Below, piece by piece: positions 4,953 to 5,423 of a stretch of 5,423 bases of DNA (its first letter is position 1; each line of letters begins with the position of its first letter). Under the pieces are notes generated by a model. That model saw only the letters and a list, made by a program, of their open reading frames with translations. It searched no databases and had not been told where the DNA came from. The DNA comes from DATLSM01 sp049585815 (lineage in GTDB: Bacteria > Actinomycetota > Thermoleophilia > Solirubrobacterales > 70-9). Location: contig JBAVAR010000018.1 of assembly GCA_049585815.1 (NCBI GenBank), positions 1 to 5,423 of the forward strand, written 5' to 3'. The translations under genes and the position numbers were made by a program.

Positions 4953-5363
4953 ATGCCAAAGTACCTGCTGCTCAAGCACTACCGCGGCGGCCCTAAGCCG
5001 TACCACCCGTTCCCGCCGATGGACCAGTGGGCGCCCGAGGACGTGGAGGCGCACATGGCCTTCCAGCACCACGTCAGCGAGCTGCTCCAGGAGAACGGCG
5101 AGTACGTCGATGCTCAGGCGCTCACGCCGACGCGTGCCTGGGTGCGCTACGGCGGCCCCGACGCGGCGCCCGTCACCACTGACGGTCCGCATCCGGAGAC
5201 CAGCGACCTGATCGCTGGCTGGTACATGATCGACGTGGAGTCCCGCGAGCGCGCGCTTGAGCTCGCAGCGTACGTCTCCTCCGAGCCCGGCCCCGGCGGC
5301 GAGCCCCTCTACGAGTGGATCGATGTCCGGGAGATCATGTCCGAGGTGCCCTCGGAGAACTGA
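4953..5363 (+). CDS. YCII/DGPF-domain protein (YciI family)
   Basis: A 136-residue alpha/beta-barrel protein of the YCII-related (DGPF) family. It begins MPKYLLLKHY, the typical first strand, and has the signature TDGPHPET at 76-83 (His replaces Phe of DGPF), followed by IAGWYMIDVESRERALELA (87-105) and the closing EWIDVREIM (121-129). The biochemical function is not established for most members. Homologues in actinobacteria are commonly encoded next to ECF sigma factors and are thought to belong to their regulatory output. ATG 4953 is chosen because AGGAG (4941-4945) lies 7 bases upstream; an in-frame ATG at 4866 would add 29 residues lacking family similarity. The stop TGA 5361-5363 is 5 bp before the next gene, so the two form an operon. 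Codons end almost always in G or C, more strictly than in the cyclase gene. Confidence 0.93.
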   Translation: MPKYLLLKHYRGGPKPYHPFPPMDQWAPEDVEAHMAFQHHVSELLQENGEYVDAQALTPTRAWVRYGGPDAAPVTTDGPHPETSDLIAGWYMIDVESRERALELAAYVSSEPGPGGEPLYEWIDVREIMSEVPSEN

Positions 5364-5368
5364 GCGAC

Positions 5369-5423
5369 ATGATCGACGTGTCGAAGCAGCCGTGGGACGA
5401 GGACGCCCTGCGCGCCCTCGTCC
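5369..5423 (+). CDS. Start of a probable ECF sigma factor (ECF42/SigJ-like, 3' end outside window)
   Basis: Only 18 codons are visible: MIDVSKQPWDEDALRALV. The ATG at 5369 is preceded by GGAGA (5354-5358) and lies 5 bp after the DGPF stop. The opening DEDALRALV resembles the first helix of sigma factors in which an ALRALVPQVLGAL-like helix begins region 2. In actinobacteria the gene directly after a YCII/DGPF gene is typically an ECF42 sigma factor of about 400 residues with a TPR-like C-terminal extension. The reading frame and start are well supported; the sigma-factor identity rests mostly on context. Confidence 0.65.
   Translation, partial: MIDVSKQPWDEDALRALV

Overview
The window looks like chromosomal DNA from a high-GC actinobacterium, most likely class Thermoleophilia (Solirubrobacterales-like). 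This rests on recognising protein styles rather than on a database search. The points are: the C-terminal module of the first membrane protein (SNWVQYIGESGPHGAY), the short ArsR-type regulator ending in PRRGAVEHFY, a YCII/DGPF protein immediately followed by the start of what looks like an ECF sigma factor, and GC-rich codon use.

Layout from left to right. Positions 2-793 (+) hold the C-terminal part of a multi-spanning membrane protein, probably a glycosyltransferase of the GT39/RgtA-D-like kind, cut by the window edge. It converges across a short hairpin-containing gap on a two-gene minus-strand unit: a classical SDR oxidoreductase (1283-2014) followed 32 bp later by a small cupin with a His-x-His-x3-Gln metal site (843-1250). 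About 300 bp of mostly non-coding DNA separates this unit from a minus-strand membrane-anchored GGDEF protein (2317-3893). That gene is split by a one-base frameshift in a run of six G that encodes the glycines of the GGEEF active site. Adding back one G restores a 525-residue diguanylate cyclase with all its motifs.

Divergent from the cyclase is a small winged-helix ArsR-like regulator (4201-4455, +). The intergenic region carries a perfect 30-bp direct repeat with an internal dyad just upstream of the regulator, a good candidate operator. About 500 bp of non-coding DNA follows, with two adjacent stem-loops and a possible terminator with eight T. The right end is a typical DGPF-sigma module: a YCII/DGPF protein (4953-5363, +) and, 5 bp later, the first 18 codons of a probable ECF42-type sigma factor.

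There is no sign of phage, insertion sequence, CRISPR array, tRNA or rRNA. The most interesting points are the frameshift placed exactly on the cyclase active site (switch, decay or sequencing error) and the duplicated element in front of the regulator.
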